This document shows, in pieces, positions 51,600 to 63,600 of a stretch of 64,000 nt of DNA. How positions within the stretch are numbered: position 1 is the stretch's first letter; each line of letters opens with the position of its first letter. Both the position numbers and the translations under genes were made by a program. Origin of the DNA: Imbricaverruca yamaguchii (lineage: Eukaryota > Arthropoda > Thecostraca > Neoverrucidae); the NCBI GenBank assembly GCA_034440575.1, contig JAOTOL010001520.1, forward strand, positions 1,406,907-1,470,906. The letters are read 5' to 3'. The notes under the pieces were generated by a model, which saw nothing but the letters and a program-made list of their open reading frames with translations, did no database searches and was not told the origin of the DNA.

Positions 51600-51678
51600 C
51601 ACTCCACCGCACCGCTCGGTGCGGTGGAGTGTCTAAGCTATCGAGATCGTCGGATCAGCGACAATCTCGATAGTTTAG
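51600..51678. other. Twin adjacent hairpins
   Basis: Hairpin 1 (51600-51631): perfect 14-bp stem cactccaccgcacc / ggtgcggtggagtg with loop gctc. Hairpin 2 (51633-51678): ctaagctatcgagat pairs with atctcgatagtttag, with a further gtcg/cgac pair and one or two mismatches. They are one base apart and lie just after the 21-bp array. No run of T follows. Confidence 0.85.
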
Positions 51679-52534
51679 GATGCCAACTTCAGTACATGAC
51701 GTTCACGCGTACCTGTTCGATTGTTGTTGCTGGTGACGTGGACATCTACATGCTAAGGTAGAAGTTAAATAGGCACCAACTGGAATTGCAGCTTGAAACG
51801 TAAGTGCGATCTCCGTGTTTGCAAAAATACGTAGACTGCTTGTAAGCCGCTGTGTCGCTTTTTATGTATTGTAATCAGCAGTCGATTACAGCGTATTCGC
51901 AATGACAACACACAGTGTCGCCATGGCCGTGATTTTACCGGAGCCATTATGAAGTTTGACAACAAAAAAAATAATGGCTTCTGCAGCAACGAGGTGTTTG
52001 GGTCGCATTGACTTCGACGGCTGTGATCCCCTCATATATACAGACTGGTACTGTGCTTTTCAGTGTAGACCGCATTCGCGGACTAGGCATTATTCAGATT
52101 AGCCATTCACGAATTGATGCTCGTGTGGGTCATTGTGGTGGTGTGCCCGGCACGAATTCTCTCATAGCTGAGTCGATCCGAACTCAAAACTCCAGCCCGA
52201 GGGCTGCAATCCAGCTCGAGGCCTCGCTCTAGCCCAAGGACACGTGAGGTCATCTGACTACTTGGCCACACACACCACAATGTCACGATCCTGAGCACCG
52301 TTGCTGTGCTGGTGCACAATTTCGTTGCTGTGTAATGCTGCCATCCCGTTGCTGTGACATTTCACCTCTCCAGGGCTCTACACTTGTGTCACTCTGATGC
52401 TGTGCCACCCCACAACCTTGCTGTGCCGCGCCGCTGTGCTGTTCTGCCATCCGGCTGCTGTGCCGCCCTGCCCCTCGCTACTGCTGTGCTGTTGCGTTCT
52501 CCATTGATCGTGTTCCGTCAACGGCTTGATGCTG
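51679..52534. other. No gene recognised
   Basis: Contains ctgctgtgc-type words at 52300-52500 leading into the 25-bp array. Short frames only. Confidence 0.4.
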
Positions 52535-53392
52535 TCGCCACGAAGCCGGACCGAACCTCACACATCGGAGCCGGACCGAACCTCACACATCGGAGCCGGA
52601 CCGAACCTCACACGTCGGAGCCGGACCGAACCTCACACGTCGGAGCCGGACCGAACCTCACACGTCGGAGCCGGACCGAACCTCACACGACGGAGTCGGA
52701 CCAAACCTCACACGTCGGAGCCGGACCGAACTTCACACGTCGGAGGCGGACCGAACCTCACACATCGGAGCCGGACCGAACCTCGCACATCGGAGCCGGA
52801 CCGAACCTCGCACGTCGGAGCCGGACCGAACCTCACACATCGGAGCCGGACCGAACTTCACACGTCGGAGCCGGACCGAACCTCACACATCGGGGCCGGA
52901 CCGAACCTCACACATCGGAGCCGGACCGAACCTCACACGTCGGAGCCGGACCGAACCTCACACGTCGGAGCCGGACCGAACCTCACACATCGGAGCCGGA
53001 CCGAACCTCACACATCGGAGCCGGACCGAACCTCGCACGTCGGAGCCGGACCGAACTTCACACGTCGGAGCCGGACCGAACCTCACACATCGGAGCCGGA
53101 CCGAACCTCGCACATCGGAGCCGGACCGAACCTCCACGTCGGAGCCGGACCGAACCTCACACGTCGGAGCCGGACCGAACCTCACATCGGAGCCGGACCG
53201 AACCTCACACATCGGAGCCGGACCGAACCTCGCACGTCGGAGCCGGACCGAACTTCACACGTCGGAGCCGGACCGAACCTCACACGTCGGAGCCGGACCG
53301 AACCTCACACATCGGAGCCGGGCAGAACCTCACACGACAAAGCCGGGCCAAACCTCACACGTCGGAGCCGGACCGGACCTCATACGTCGAAA
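52535..53392. repeat. 25-bp minisatellite, about 34 copies
   Basis: The unit is ggagccggaccgaacctcac followed by acatc or acgtc. Variation is limited to at/gt, ctc/ttc and occasional 1-2 base losses (53137, 53185). The first and last units are the most diverged. Two long plus-strand frames (350 and 300 codons) with a 25-residue period are artefacts. Confidence 0.97.
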
Positions 53393-54564
53393 AACAGTGC
53401 AGCTAGGGCGCAAGACGACCGGCCGTGAACGAAGCAGCGAACATACAGCCGTAAACGTGGGCGAAAGTGCAACTACCGTCTGGAATATTGACAGTAAAAA
53501 TATTCGGCGGAAAATGATCTTCGCCAGTCTCCCTTCAAACGCATTTGCGGTATTTGTAGTAAAAATGACTGGGACATGCAAATACGTACCACATAGTTGA
53601 GTCTGAAGCACCAAGCAAAAGCATGCCAGACTGAAGTTTGGAAGCACATTCGAAACCACAGTTGATAGGACGCTGATTTATATCTTCATGTGCGCAGTGG
53701 AGCGGCTATTTTCTTCAAGTGTGGATAAAAACAAACGTAGTAAAAGTGAAATTCCTTAATGTCTCTCTTCCATTCATATGAGATCTATATGTCTGCGTGT
53801 TCACGGGCAGATTCGTGGCTTAGTCTTCCCCCGCTAGCCACATTATGCGCCCTATACGCGACTGCGCAGCAACCGATAGCGGTACCGTTCCTCTGCCGGC
53901 GGTATCTAGCACTTTGTGTTGAAGTTTTGTGTTCGGTGAGTGACAGGCAGGCCATGCTCTTTGCACCCATTGTTGGTGAGCATGAAGGGTGGATGGGTAG
54001 CAGAACTTCCCAGTGAAACATGAGTGCGGAGCTCCAACTGCGCCGCGCCAGCTGTCGGTCCAGTTCAGTCAACTTCAGCTCGCGCACAGCGACTTCGCAA
54101 CTGACTGATCTCCATTTAAAGAAATAAAACAACTTATGCTCAAGTTGTCTTTGTTCAGCACTGGAAATGCAGTCGACCCTGACGTTTATCCTGAGCTCTG
54201 GCCCTACCATCCAAGGTGAAAATTGTTCAAACTATGGCACCCATACACAATCATAGGCAAGAAACTGCCACCTGAGGGATGTATTTTTTTCTGTCAGCAT
54301 TAAAGCAAGCACACTCTAAAAGCGTATCACCATCGACATGCATGATTTCCTGCGTACTAAACACCCGACTAAGACCTGTTCGCCGATCGCAACGAATGCA
54401 CTGTTTGGCAATGGCCTATGGCCGAAACGTCGCAATAAATATCTACCTTTTTCTAATATTGAGTCGTTCCTGGATCTAAAAGACCAATTTAGCTTTTAAT
54501 ATATTCACAACTATGACTGACCAGGAAATTCAGGCATATCTGAACTATGTACGCATATATCTGC
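53393..54564. other. No gene recognised
   Basis: A 141-codon minus-strand frame at 54210-53785 has no recognised domain. Nothing else notable. Confidence 0.4.
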
Positions 54565-54584
54565 ATGGATATATATATATATGC

Positions 54585-54617
<33 letters not shown>

Positions 54618-54621
54618 TATA

Positions 54622-54677
<56 letters not shown>

Positions 54678-54722
54678 TGTGTGTGTGCGTGTGTGTGTAT
54701 GTGTGTGTGTGTGTATGTATGT
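54565..54722. repeat. (TA)n with gcata interruptions, then (GT)n
   Basis: TA tract to about 54672 followed by gtgtgtgcgtgtgtgtatg. Confidence 0.97.
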
Positions 54723-55302
54723 GGTCGGCTAATCGCGTTGTACTTTGTTATTCAGAATTAAACGTGCGACGTCTGGAATTTTTCCAGTCTGGAGCTTATG
54801 GTTTCCATTGTGCATATAGTCATCGCACTTTTCCATTCAGCGTCCTTTCGATTCGATCATCGTATGGCCCAATGAAAACATGACCTATTTGCAGTAAGAG
54901 CTAAGAGCTACAAGCTAATTGCATCAGTGCCAAAGTTTCATCATTATTACGTGCAAGGAAGCTGTTGCAATTCAGCTTCCGGGCGACGAACTTCGCTTCA
55001 CTCAATTGAAAATCAATTGATTTGAATCTCAGCTTCTGAGCGGCCGACTTCAGGCGGCTTCCGGTGCAGCCGCGACCCTCTGCGAGCGCCGGCTTCCTCG
55101 GCCTGCCGACTTCTCACGAAGGCCGGCCTGTAATGACTACATCAAGGCGACTCGCTGCTCGCAACCACATCCGAGCCGGCGCGTTAGCCGGCGGCGGCGC
55201 CAATCGGTCGCTCAGCAGCGATCAGGCTGATAGCGACTGGAAATCGGCCGGAAGTTCACAGCAGCGACACCGGCCGCCGGCGTCGACCGGCGGTGGAATT
55301 CG
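54723..55302. other. No gene recognised
   Basis: Becomes GC-rich after 55.0 kb on entering the 82-bp array. Confidence 0.4.
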
Positions 55303-55830
55303 GGCGGCACACGCCGCCGCAGTTTCCGCCGCCGGCCGGACGGATGCGGCACAGTCCGCCGCTGCGAGCGCAGCCGCTGTGACCAGCGGACGCTCTGCGG
55401 ACTGATTCCGCCGCCGGCCGGACGGGCTGCGGCACAGTCCGCCGCTGCGAGCGCAGCCGCTGTCACCAGCGGACGCTCTGCGGACTGATTCCGCCGCCGG
55501 CCGGACGGCTGCGGCACAGTCCGCCGCTGCGAGCGCAGCCGCTGTGACCGGCGGACGCTCTGCGGACTGGTTCCACCGCCGGCCGGACGGCTGCGGCACA
55601 GTCCGCCGCTGCGAGCGCAGCTGCTGTGACCAACGGACGCTCTGCGGACTGATTCCGCCGCCGGCCGGACGGCTGCGGCACAGTCCGCCGCTGCGAGCGC
55701 AGCTGCTGTGACCAGCGGACCCTCTGCGGACTGATTCCGTCGCCGGCCGGACGGCTGCGACACAGTCCGCCGCTGCGAGCGCAGCTGCTGTGACCAACGG
55801 ACGCTCTGCGGACTGGTTCCACCGTTGGGA
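55303..55830. repeat. 82-bp minisatellite, about 6.4 copies
   Basis: The unit includes gcggcacagtccgccgctgc, gagcgcagc.gctgtgacca and ccgccggccggacg. Starts at 55346, 55429, 55511, 55593, 55675 and 55757 give 82-83 bp. Each unit has a short inverted repeat gctgcgagcgcagc. Minus-strand frames of 217 and 183 codons are artefacts. Confidence 0.96.
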
Positions 55831-56106
55831 CGCGATCGAGTTCACCGGACTCCATCCAGTTGCGTGTTGTTGCATTGACCCCCATTCAAGTCATAAAGTG
55901 GTAGCGCGTAATAAGAGTCGCAGGGGCCCATGTTGGTTAAGCCTATCAGGGGAAGATACTGTAGGACCAGAGAATGCATCGAAACCGCGGCCCGCTGCCG
56001 AGCGGGAAAACACTGAAACGTCCGCCGTCGTGTGACAACCACGGACCCGCCGATCGTGTGTGAACTGCTCCCGTTCGTGACCGACACTGCTGAGCCGCGG
56101 GCCCGG

Positions 56107-56468
56107 CAGACCACAGACCACAGCCCACGCATTCCCCTGGCAGAGCACAGACCACGCATTCCCCTGGCCGAGCACAGACCACGCACTCCCCTGGCCGAGC
56201 ACAGACCAGGCATTCCCCTGGCCGAGCACAGACCACGCACTCTCCTGGCAGACCACAGACCACGCATTCCCCTGGCCGAGCACAGACCACGCATTCCCCT
56301 GGCAGACCACAGACCAAGCATTCCCCTGGCAGACCACAGACCACGCATTCCCCTGGCAGACTACAGACCACGCATTCCCCTGGCCGAGCACAGACCACGC
56401 ATTCCCCTGGCAGACCACAGACCACACATTCCCCTGGCAGACCACAGACCACGCACTCCCCTGGCACC
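56107..56468. repeat. 27-bp minisatellite, about 13-14 copies
   Basis: The unit is cagaccacagaccacgcatt followed by cccctgg. Two unit types (cagaccacag and cgagcacag) are interspersed. 27 is a multiple of three, so each frame repeats nine residues (HRPRIPLAE on plus, ECVVCGLPG on minus). Frames of 160-203 codons on both strands are artefacts. Confidence 0.96.
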
Positions 56469-57965
56469 CCACTGGCCACTTTCACAATTTCGCGTTGGTG
56501 AATGGCGACAGTGAAATTGATGCCGAGCGAAGGTCTCGTGTACCGCAACGAGCCCATGTGAGTGTTATTTGTCGGAATGTCTTAGTATCATAACCATACA
56601 ATGTTTGATAAGCTTGGCTATGGTTGGATTTAATGAAGGCTGCCACCCCTTCCCCAAGAGCAACGACGATATCTTCTATGCGCCATAGTGGGTACATCTT
56701 TATATAGCCTAATAGCTCTGGTAGCCGTCATCTGCTAGCCCACAGATTTTGACGCACTCAGCTGGTTTTAAGACGGGTGCTATAGGGGCAGACCAACTAG
56801 GCGTGGGAACTGGCTCCAGAATATCCACTTCATATCCTTTTTCAGTTGGACATCAATTTTTCTCTTCAGAGCAAATGCTAAGACACAGCAAAAGTCTATG
56901 CTCGTGAAACTTCGGCATGACTTAGGCGGCATCAATATCCCGACGGACCTCAGTTCCTTCAATCTTCCACAGCTCGTCCTTCAAGACGTCCTTGAATATA
57001 AATTTCACTCCAATGTCAGGGTGCGCATGTATTTTACAATCTGGCGCAACGCTTTCAATTTAAACAACACGTGCTGCATATCCAACAGAAGTGCCCGGAT
57101 GCAAAAATATTTCCTCCACCTTGGGCATATGTGCGTTTAAAACGAACACGATTATGCCACACCTGTTTCAAATTTGTTCCACACTGGACTGATGTGTCAG
57201 CACAATATTCATACGCACCTCAAACTTAATGCACGAAGCCTAACTATCTAATTAGCAGAGGTGCCATGCTGCGTCGCGATTCATTTTCGCCCACAGCCGT
57301 CCCGCTCAGTTTACGCCGAGTACAGCCATCAGCGCAGCAGAGAGCCGCCGGCTGACAGCCGAGCATTGCCAGGTCGGCTTCTGGGCAGCACATCATGCGG
57401 CATGACGACATGACCACGTGACCAGGCTTCCGTTGGCCGCCTTCGTACCGGCATCCGGTGTCGCTTCGACATTGCACCTGGTTCTGCTGTATATTTTTTT
57501 CCGAAAAGGCGTTCGCTTCAAAGAAAATAGCGTGTTAAAATCTGCAAAAGCTACCGTAGAGCAGCTACACGTTGCAGGTATCATCGGACAATGTGTGATG
57601 AGGTTATATGAAATCAAGGGAGGACATTTAGCAGGCGACGATTGTAAGTGTATTTATTGAGATGGTTCCCAGTATCTCGATAAAACCGGCGTGAATTGCA
57701 CGCGAAGTGTTATCGACATTCGTTCCAGCAGGTTTACTCAGTGGAATTGGCAGCCATTCTTACTCCACTTCACCATTTTCCCGGAAAGCAGTGGCAGCTG
57801 GCAGTCTCGACAGCCATTCAGCGATGCTGCGAATAGAAGTAAATTTCCATCCAAGTCAGGAACCATTATCACTGGCTTCCACCCAGATCTCTGAATTCTC
57901 GCAGTGTGGTAAGATTCCCCTGGCAGTACGAGGGAGGTTCCGATACCATGTATCCCAAGCTTGGT
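56469..57965. other. No gene recognised
   Basis: Short frames on both strands (up to ~80 codons), nothing recognisable. Confidence 0.4.
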
Positions 57966-58128
<163 letters not shown>

Positions 58129-58904
58129 TCCGTGTAAGGCGTGCACAGCGAGGACTGTGACTCGTCACCGACTATCGAGGACCATATGAAGACACCAGTT
58201 GACAAGGCTCAGACTTGGAATGTTAGTAGTCGTGCATGTCTAGTCATGCTCTGACTATAGAGTTATGGAGAAAAGCATCATGACAGGCCATCGGAGCGAA
58301 ACTGAATACCGAGGACCGATGCGATAACCGAGGACCGATTTCGCACGGGCGCAACCAGGGGGGACAATTGCGGGCGTTTGCTCCTTTCCACGCTCAAAGC
58401 GTTTTTCAAGCGAAGGCGCCTCTCAGAGTAGGAAAGGCACCTCATCCAGGGAAATGGTGCCACGTCCAGAGAAATGGTGAGCCTCCAGAAAGAAAATACC
58501 TAACAATCAAATTCCCTTCATCTGCCCCTGCCGGTGTGTGAACTGTGCGAACTTGTTGTGAATACCGAGGACCGTGTGTGAAGGGTTCCTACCATCCGCC
58601 ACATGCGAGGACCGCTTTATACCCATCCACGTTGTCTTCTCAAACGCCCTCTGCGGTATCGACGCTTATCACAGCCACAAGTATATGATTATGAGTCTGG
58701 CACTCGGCATCAAACAGCAAGACGCAACTTGACATCCGCTAGAAAGCAACCCATATTTCCTGGTGACGTCGAATGGTTAACCGAACCCTTGTGACTTAGT
58801 TTCAGTAATTCGAAGTCACGATCACGGAGCATCATGAAATTGGGTTCAACATCAGATGCCCCTTAGTGCGACCGTACTGAAATTCTGGAATAATGTTGTT
58901 TGAA
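58129..58904. other. No gene recognised
   Basis: The word ataccgaggaccg recurs at ~58305, 58328 and 58561, a weak dispersed motif. No coding signal. Confidence 0.4.
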
Positions 58905-58978
58905 ATACAATGTGTTCTCCTTCATTTTCCGCTGCTACCCAGCTTGGGCAGCGGAAAATGAAGGAGAACACATTGTAT
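58905..58978. other. Perfect 31-bp inverted repeat with 12-bp loop
   Basis: Arm 1, 58905-58935 (atacaatgtgttctccttca to gctgc), is the exact reverse complement of arm 2, 58948-58978. The loop is tacccagcttgg. The flanks show weak further complementarity (tggaata / ttccata). It is long and clean enough to form a stable RNA hairpin or DNA cruciform. No promoter or terminator signal was identified, and a palindromic assembly or copying artefact cannot be excluded. Confidence 0.95.
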
Positions 58979-59395
58979 ATGGAGGGGGAAGCATTCCATA
59001 ATATATACAATGATTTTCAATTCATTCTTCAAACCCGAATGCGTCGGACACAATGAGAAAACATGTGATATGATACGATACAGGCTCATCTTCCCTCACC
59101 TGTCTCCCATTTCACCTCGAAGCACGTTAAGCTCTACTTCAAGTTTGGAGGACTATCGAGCGCCTACTGCCGGACACAGGGGGAACTGACTGCACAAGTG
59201 CTGGTGGCGCATCTACCGAATTCCCCTGCTGCGGGGAATTAACAAACAAACGAAATAATAATAGTGAACAACAACGAAAATAGCATGCAGTAACCTGGAT
59301 CTTAAGCAACTTTTGCGATAGAATGACATTTTGGGATCATTGCAAGGATTTTCCCCGCCGCCAACATAATACAATACTCTGTCCTCCTGAGTATC
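58979..59395. other. No gene recognised
   Basis: Plain spacer leading to the ~60-bp array. Confidence 0.4.
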
Positions 59396-60640
59396 GTGGA
59401 AGCTGACTGGACTGGTGCTGATGGTGTCCCTGATGAGCCGTCCCTACTTAACACCGTTGGAGCTGGCCGAACTGTGCTGGCTGCGTTTCTGTCGAGCGGC
59501 CCTTGCTGAGTACTGCGGGAGCTGACTGGACGAGCTCTGGTAGCGTTCCCGCCGAGCCTGAATACCGTCAGAGTAGCGGACCAGTACTGGCGGTGTCACT
59601 GCTGAGTCACCTCTATTGAGCACCGGTGAAGTCGGCCGACCGATGCTAGTTGCATAAGGACCGAACGGTTCCTACTGCGTGACGGGAAGCTGATCGGACC
59701 AGTGTTGGTGACATCCCTGCCGAGCGACGCCTGTTGGGTGTGGGGGGTGCTGGCCGAGCGACACTGGTGGCGTACAAACCATGCGGCCCCCACTATGCAC
59801 CGTGGGAGCTGACTGGACCGTGCTGACATCCCTGCCAAGTACCATGGGAGCTGACACAAACGATGCTGGCAGTGTGCGAGCCGAGTAGCTCCTACTGAAT
59901 GCCCGGAAAGCTGAACAAGCCGGTGCTGGTGATGTTTCTGTCGAGTCGACACCAAGTACCGTGGGAGATCACCGGACTGGTGCTGATGGCGTCCCTGTCG
60001 AGTTACCTTTACTGTGTACCGGGGGAGCTGATGAAACCGGCGCTGGTTGCGTCCCTGTCGAGCGGCCACCGATGAATACCGGTACGTGGGAGTTGACCGG
60101 ACTGGTGACGGTGGTGTTTCTGCTGAGCGTTTCTCACCCAGTACCGGGAAAGCTGACGGGACCGGTGATGGTGGCATCTCAGCCGAGCGGCTCCCTCTTA
60201 GTACCAGAGAGGCTGATCGGACCGGTGCTGGTGACGTTCCTGCCGAGTTGCCCTTACTGGGTACCGGGGAGCTGACCAGACCGGTATTGGTTGCGTCCTG
60301 GTATTAGTTGGCCGATCGACCTCTGCTGCGTACCGAAGGGAGTTGACCGGACTGGTGTTGGTGGTGTCAACGCCGATCTGTCTCTGCAAGTTCCGGCGGG
60401 AGCTGACTTGACGGGTATTGGTGGTGGCGCCGACGTCGCTGAGTACCGTGAGAGCTGACCAAAATGGTGCTGGTGGGGTACGTGCCGAGCGGCTCCTACT
60501 GAGTGCCGTGGGAGCTGACTAGGCCAGTGCTGGTGGCGTTTCTCTCGAACCGCCACTACTAGGTACTCGGGGAGCTGGCCGGACCGGTGTTGGTGGCGTC
60601 TCTGCTGAGCGGCCCTTACTGAGCACAGGTGGAGCTGATC
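59396..60640. repeat. Degenerate ~60-bp minisatellite, about 20 copies
   Basis: The unit is about ccttactgagtaccgtggga, gctgaccggaccggtgctgg, tggcgtccctgccgagcggc. The word g.agctga recurs every 58-63 bp but units differ at many positions, so this is the oldest large array in the window. Frames of 193, 104 and 100 codons are artefacts. Confidence 0.93.
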
Positions 60641-63600
60641 GGCCGATGTTGGTCATGCTGATGATGGTAGTGTCCTACTAGTAGGGAGTGTCCTTCTGTG
60701 GTATCGCTGTAGTGTAATGGTCATGGTGAGACGGTTCCAGATGTCGAGCGAAACGCCGAGTTCGCGTGTAAACATCAGTTTGTTTTTTGGGCGTCTGAAT
60801 CGTAATGTCGTAATGTCGTTAACCGCCAAGAGTAAGGAGGCCTGTGGACCATGTGGAATAGTGTTTGTCTGTTGCGGTGTTATTTAATGCGGGATATTTA
60901 CCACCGGATTTCAAATACGTCTGGATTCGTAATTGTTAATGCGAAACGAATCGAGATTTGCCGAACTTTAGCAATATTTGCTAGATTTTCACTTATTCGT
61001 CTTTAAGAAGCATTGCAGTCAATTATATAAAAAAGTCCGGCTCGAACAATCTTTGAAACAAAACTTGGCATCTTGTGCGGTTTCAGTCTGATATTTTATT
61101 TGTCTTTCGGCGGTAGGTGCTTCATGATGGCTAAAACTATGCTGAGGTTCGTCTATTTGTGTAGCATTTCAGATAGTTTTCAAATCCTAACAATAATGAT
61201 ACACATGTGCAGAAATGAAAATACCTTGCACGCCTTACTCGCGACGCTAACACTACAGGAAATAAAATATCTCCCACTTTCTAGTTCCTCTGAAGGTAAA
61301 ATGAATAGCGAATCAAAACACGCTGTTCATGTGGACGCCATCAGTCATGGCACCCCTCTCCCCAAAATCATGTTTCACAAAACAGAATATACATTCCGTG
61401 TTGAGGTTAGCATAATGTTGCGCGATAAGTATCTTGGTAGTCTTATCTTGTGTCATCAGAAAGGGCCATTCTAACATAGTGATCTTAATGGTCATATGTT
61501 CACGATCATTATGTTCTTGAAAGTTCAATATTTGCAAGCGAGAATATGGGAATCCCAATTTCGGCTCGATACTATACAAGAATGGTGAATACGTGGATTA
61601 TAGATACAGGAGTGAAAACGAAAGCTATTTTATATAAAAATTGGAACCGGGTATAACTTCAGCTATGCTATTTGTTTGTTGGTTTCTAGCATATCATTGG
61701 ACCGATCAGCATTGGTCACCTGTTGGTGTGACATAATGCTGCCTCAGGTAACGTCGCATCATCTCCGCTAGTGCCAATCGATAGCTGCTGACGTGACTAG
61801 CAATAGGGGACGTACTGGTAGACTGTGGGCTACGCAAAAGCAGAGATATGGAAATATCGGAACAGAACAGTCGGGTTTTGAGCTCGATTCAAATTAGTCA
61901 GGTCTTGCAACTAGCCGGCGCCTCGTAACGCGGGGCTTAGCGTTACAAGCACAGTGTGATGGCTAAAGCAAGACTATTGAACTTATGGATTCGTTCGTGA
62001 CATGCGGCCGAGTCAGGTGGTGAATCTGCGAGCCCAGGAACGGATTCAGAAGCCTGGCGGGATGAACTTTCATAGCAAATCTCCGATTTATTTTCCTTTA
62101 AAAATTATTAAATTTTTTTTAACAGCTGACATTTTTGGGATTTGTTTGAGACCATATTTATTATATGTAATGTTGTTAGACTTCGGCAAATTACAATCTT
62201 AGTGCAAAATATAGTAAATAATCTGTTCCTAGAGGATAGGGGGAGTGGCGGAATGGCTACAACACGAGTCCATGGCTATTCAGGGCGCTCGCAATACCCA
62301 TGCATCTGATATAACTATAACTAAATAAACGCGTGTCCTTGTTAGCACTACATTTACTGTCCAGCACCATAGACACTCACAGAACATGGGAGGATATAGG
62401 GAATAAACATAGGGACATATGTCCCTCCCCATGAAAATGTGAAATGTGCCACTTTGGCTGGATAGGCCAGAAGGCTCGAATGCACTCCTCCCCCTGCCGC
62501 CCGATTGATTTTTCATGCGTCAAGGACTACGAGGGATAGACGCCTCTAAGAGGAAAAGGCGCCACTTGTGGACGAAAAAGCACCCTTTCAGTGTGCTCTG
62601 GTATACTCCACACCTTTCGCTTTATGGATTTTTTGAAAACGTGGCTGCGTGTGGAGAAGGATGTGCATAACTCGTTGGTTGGGAAATATGCTGGGGGAAT
62701 AAGCGTACATTTTCAGACAGGTATGTAAGTGCCGAAGAGTGTTGAATATGGGTCTGATAAGGAAACAAGGGTTTGGAAAAGTGTTATCATGCATGGCATA
62801 TCATATAATTCAGATGATATTTAGTGAAGCACTTGCGTACATCTATCCAGAACTCAGCCAGACCCTTCTTTCTAGTGTTTATTCTCAGGCTTCCAATTCA
62901 CTGGGATGTAAGCGGGCAAGACCTTGGCAGTTTCAAATTAGACAGCCAGATCCTGACTAGTTTTCCTGACTGATTCCAAATTAGATATCAACACATTGCA
63001 ACCTGGGTTGCCAACAAGCATTTAAACACACATGCCAAGGAATGATTTCCTCTAATGCGGCACTTATTTCCTCGGACCATTGTCACGTTCTACAGAAAGT
63101 GCTGCAAACTAACTTAGCATGCACCAGCAGATAGCTGATCGCATCAATTATGATGAACTATCAATCATCTTTGTGAGCAACTATCCATTTCATCACAATC
63201 ACCATCCCATTCACACGTTTCACACCATCACCATCACCATTCGTTTAGCTCAATTGGGTCAAGTATCAATAGGTTCAGGTTAGCTTTATAATTTACACAT
63301 AGGTGTAGGTTAGGTTACATCAGCTTACAGCATTTGCAATGTACCTTCAATAGGGAGCTGAGGAAATGAGTGCTGCTGTAGGAGAAATAGATGTTCTGCA
63401 AGTCGCTTTAAGTGCTGGGAGGAAATATAGACTAGACGCAAGTGCTGTAGGAATGAATGCAAAGGCCTCCTGAAGACGTAAGCGTGCATAAGTAGTACCA
63501 ACTGTTCTCGCAGATGTTGCCCCCATTTTATTATGGATGACGGTCAATCGCGGAAGTAGTTTACCTCCGGAATGCTTCTAGGTTGGTGCTTACACATCAG

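Noticed and set aside
52354..53428. 350- and 300-residue plus-strand repeat proteins
   Set aside because: Artefact of the 25-bp array. Two frames give the same 25-residue repeat.
60650..60690. CTGATGATGG on the plus strand as a ribozyme core
   Set aside because: No GAAA element downstream. Only a small cctactagtagg palindrome.
62240..62310. tRNA-like ggcggaatggctac segment
   Set aside because: It resembles a D-arm but there is no B box (GGTTCRANNCC) or clover-leaf fold after it.
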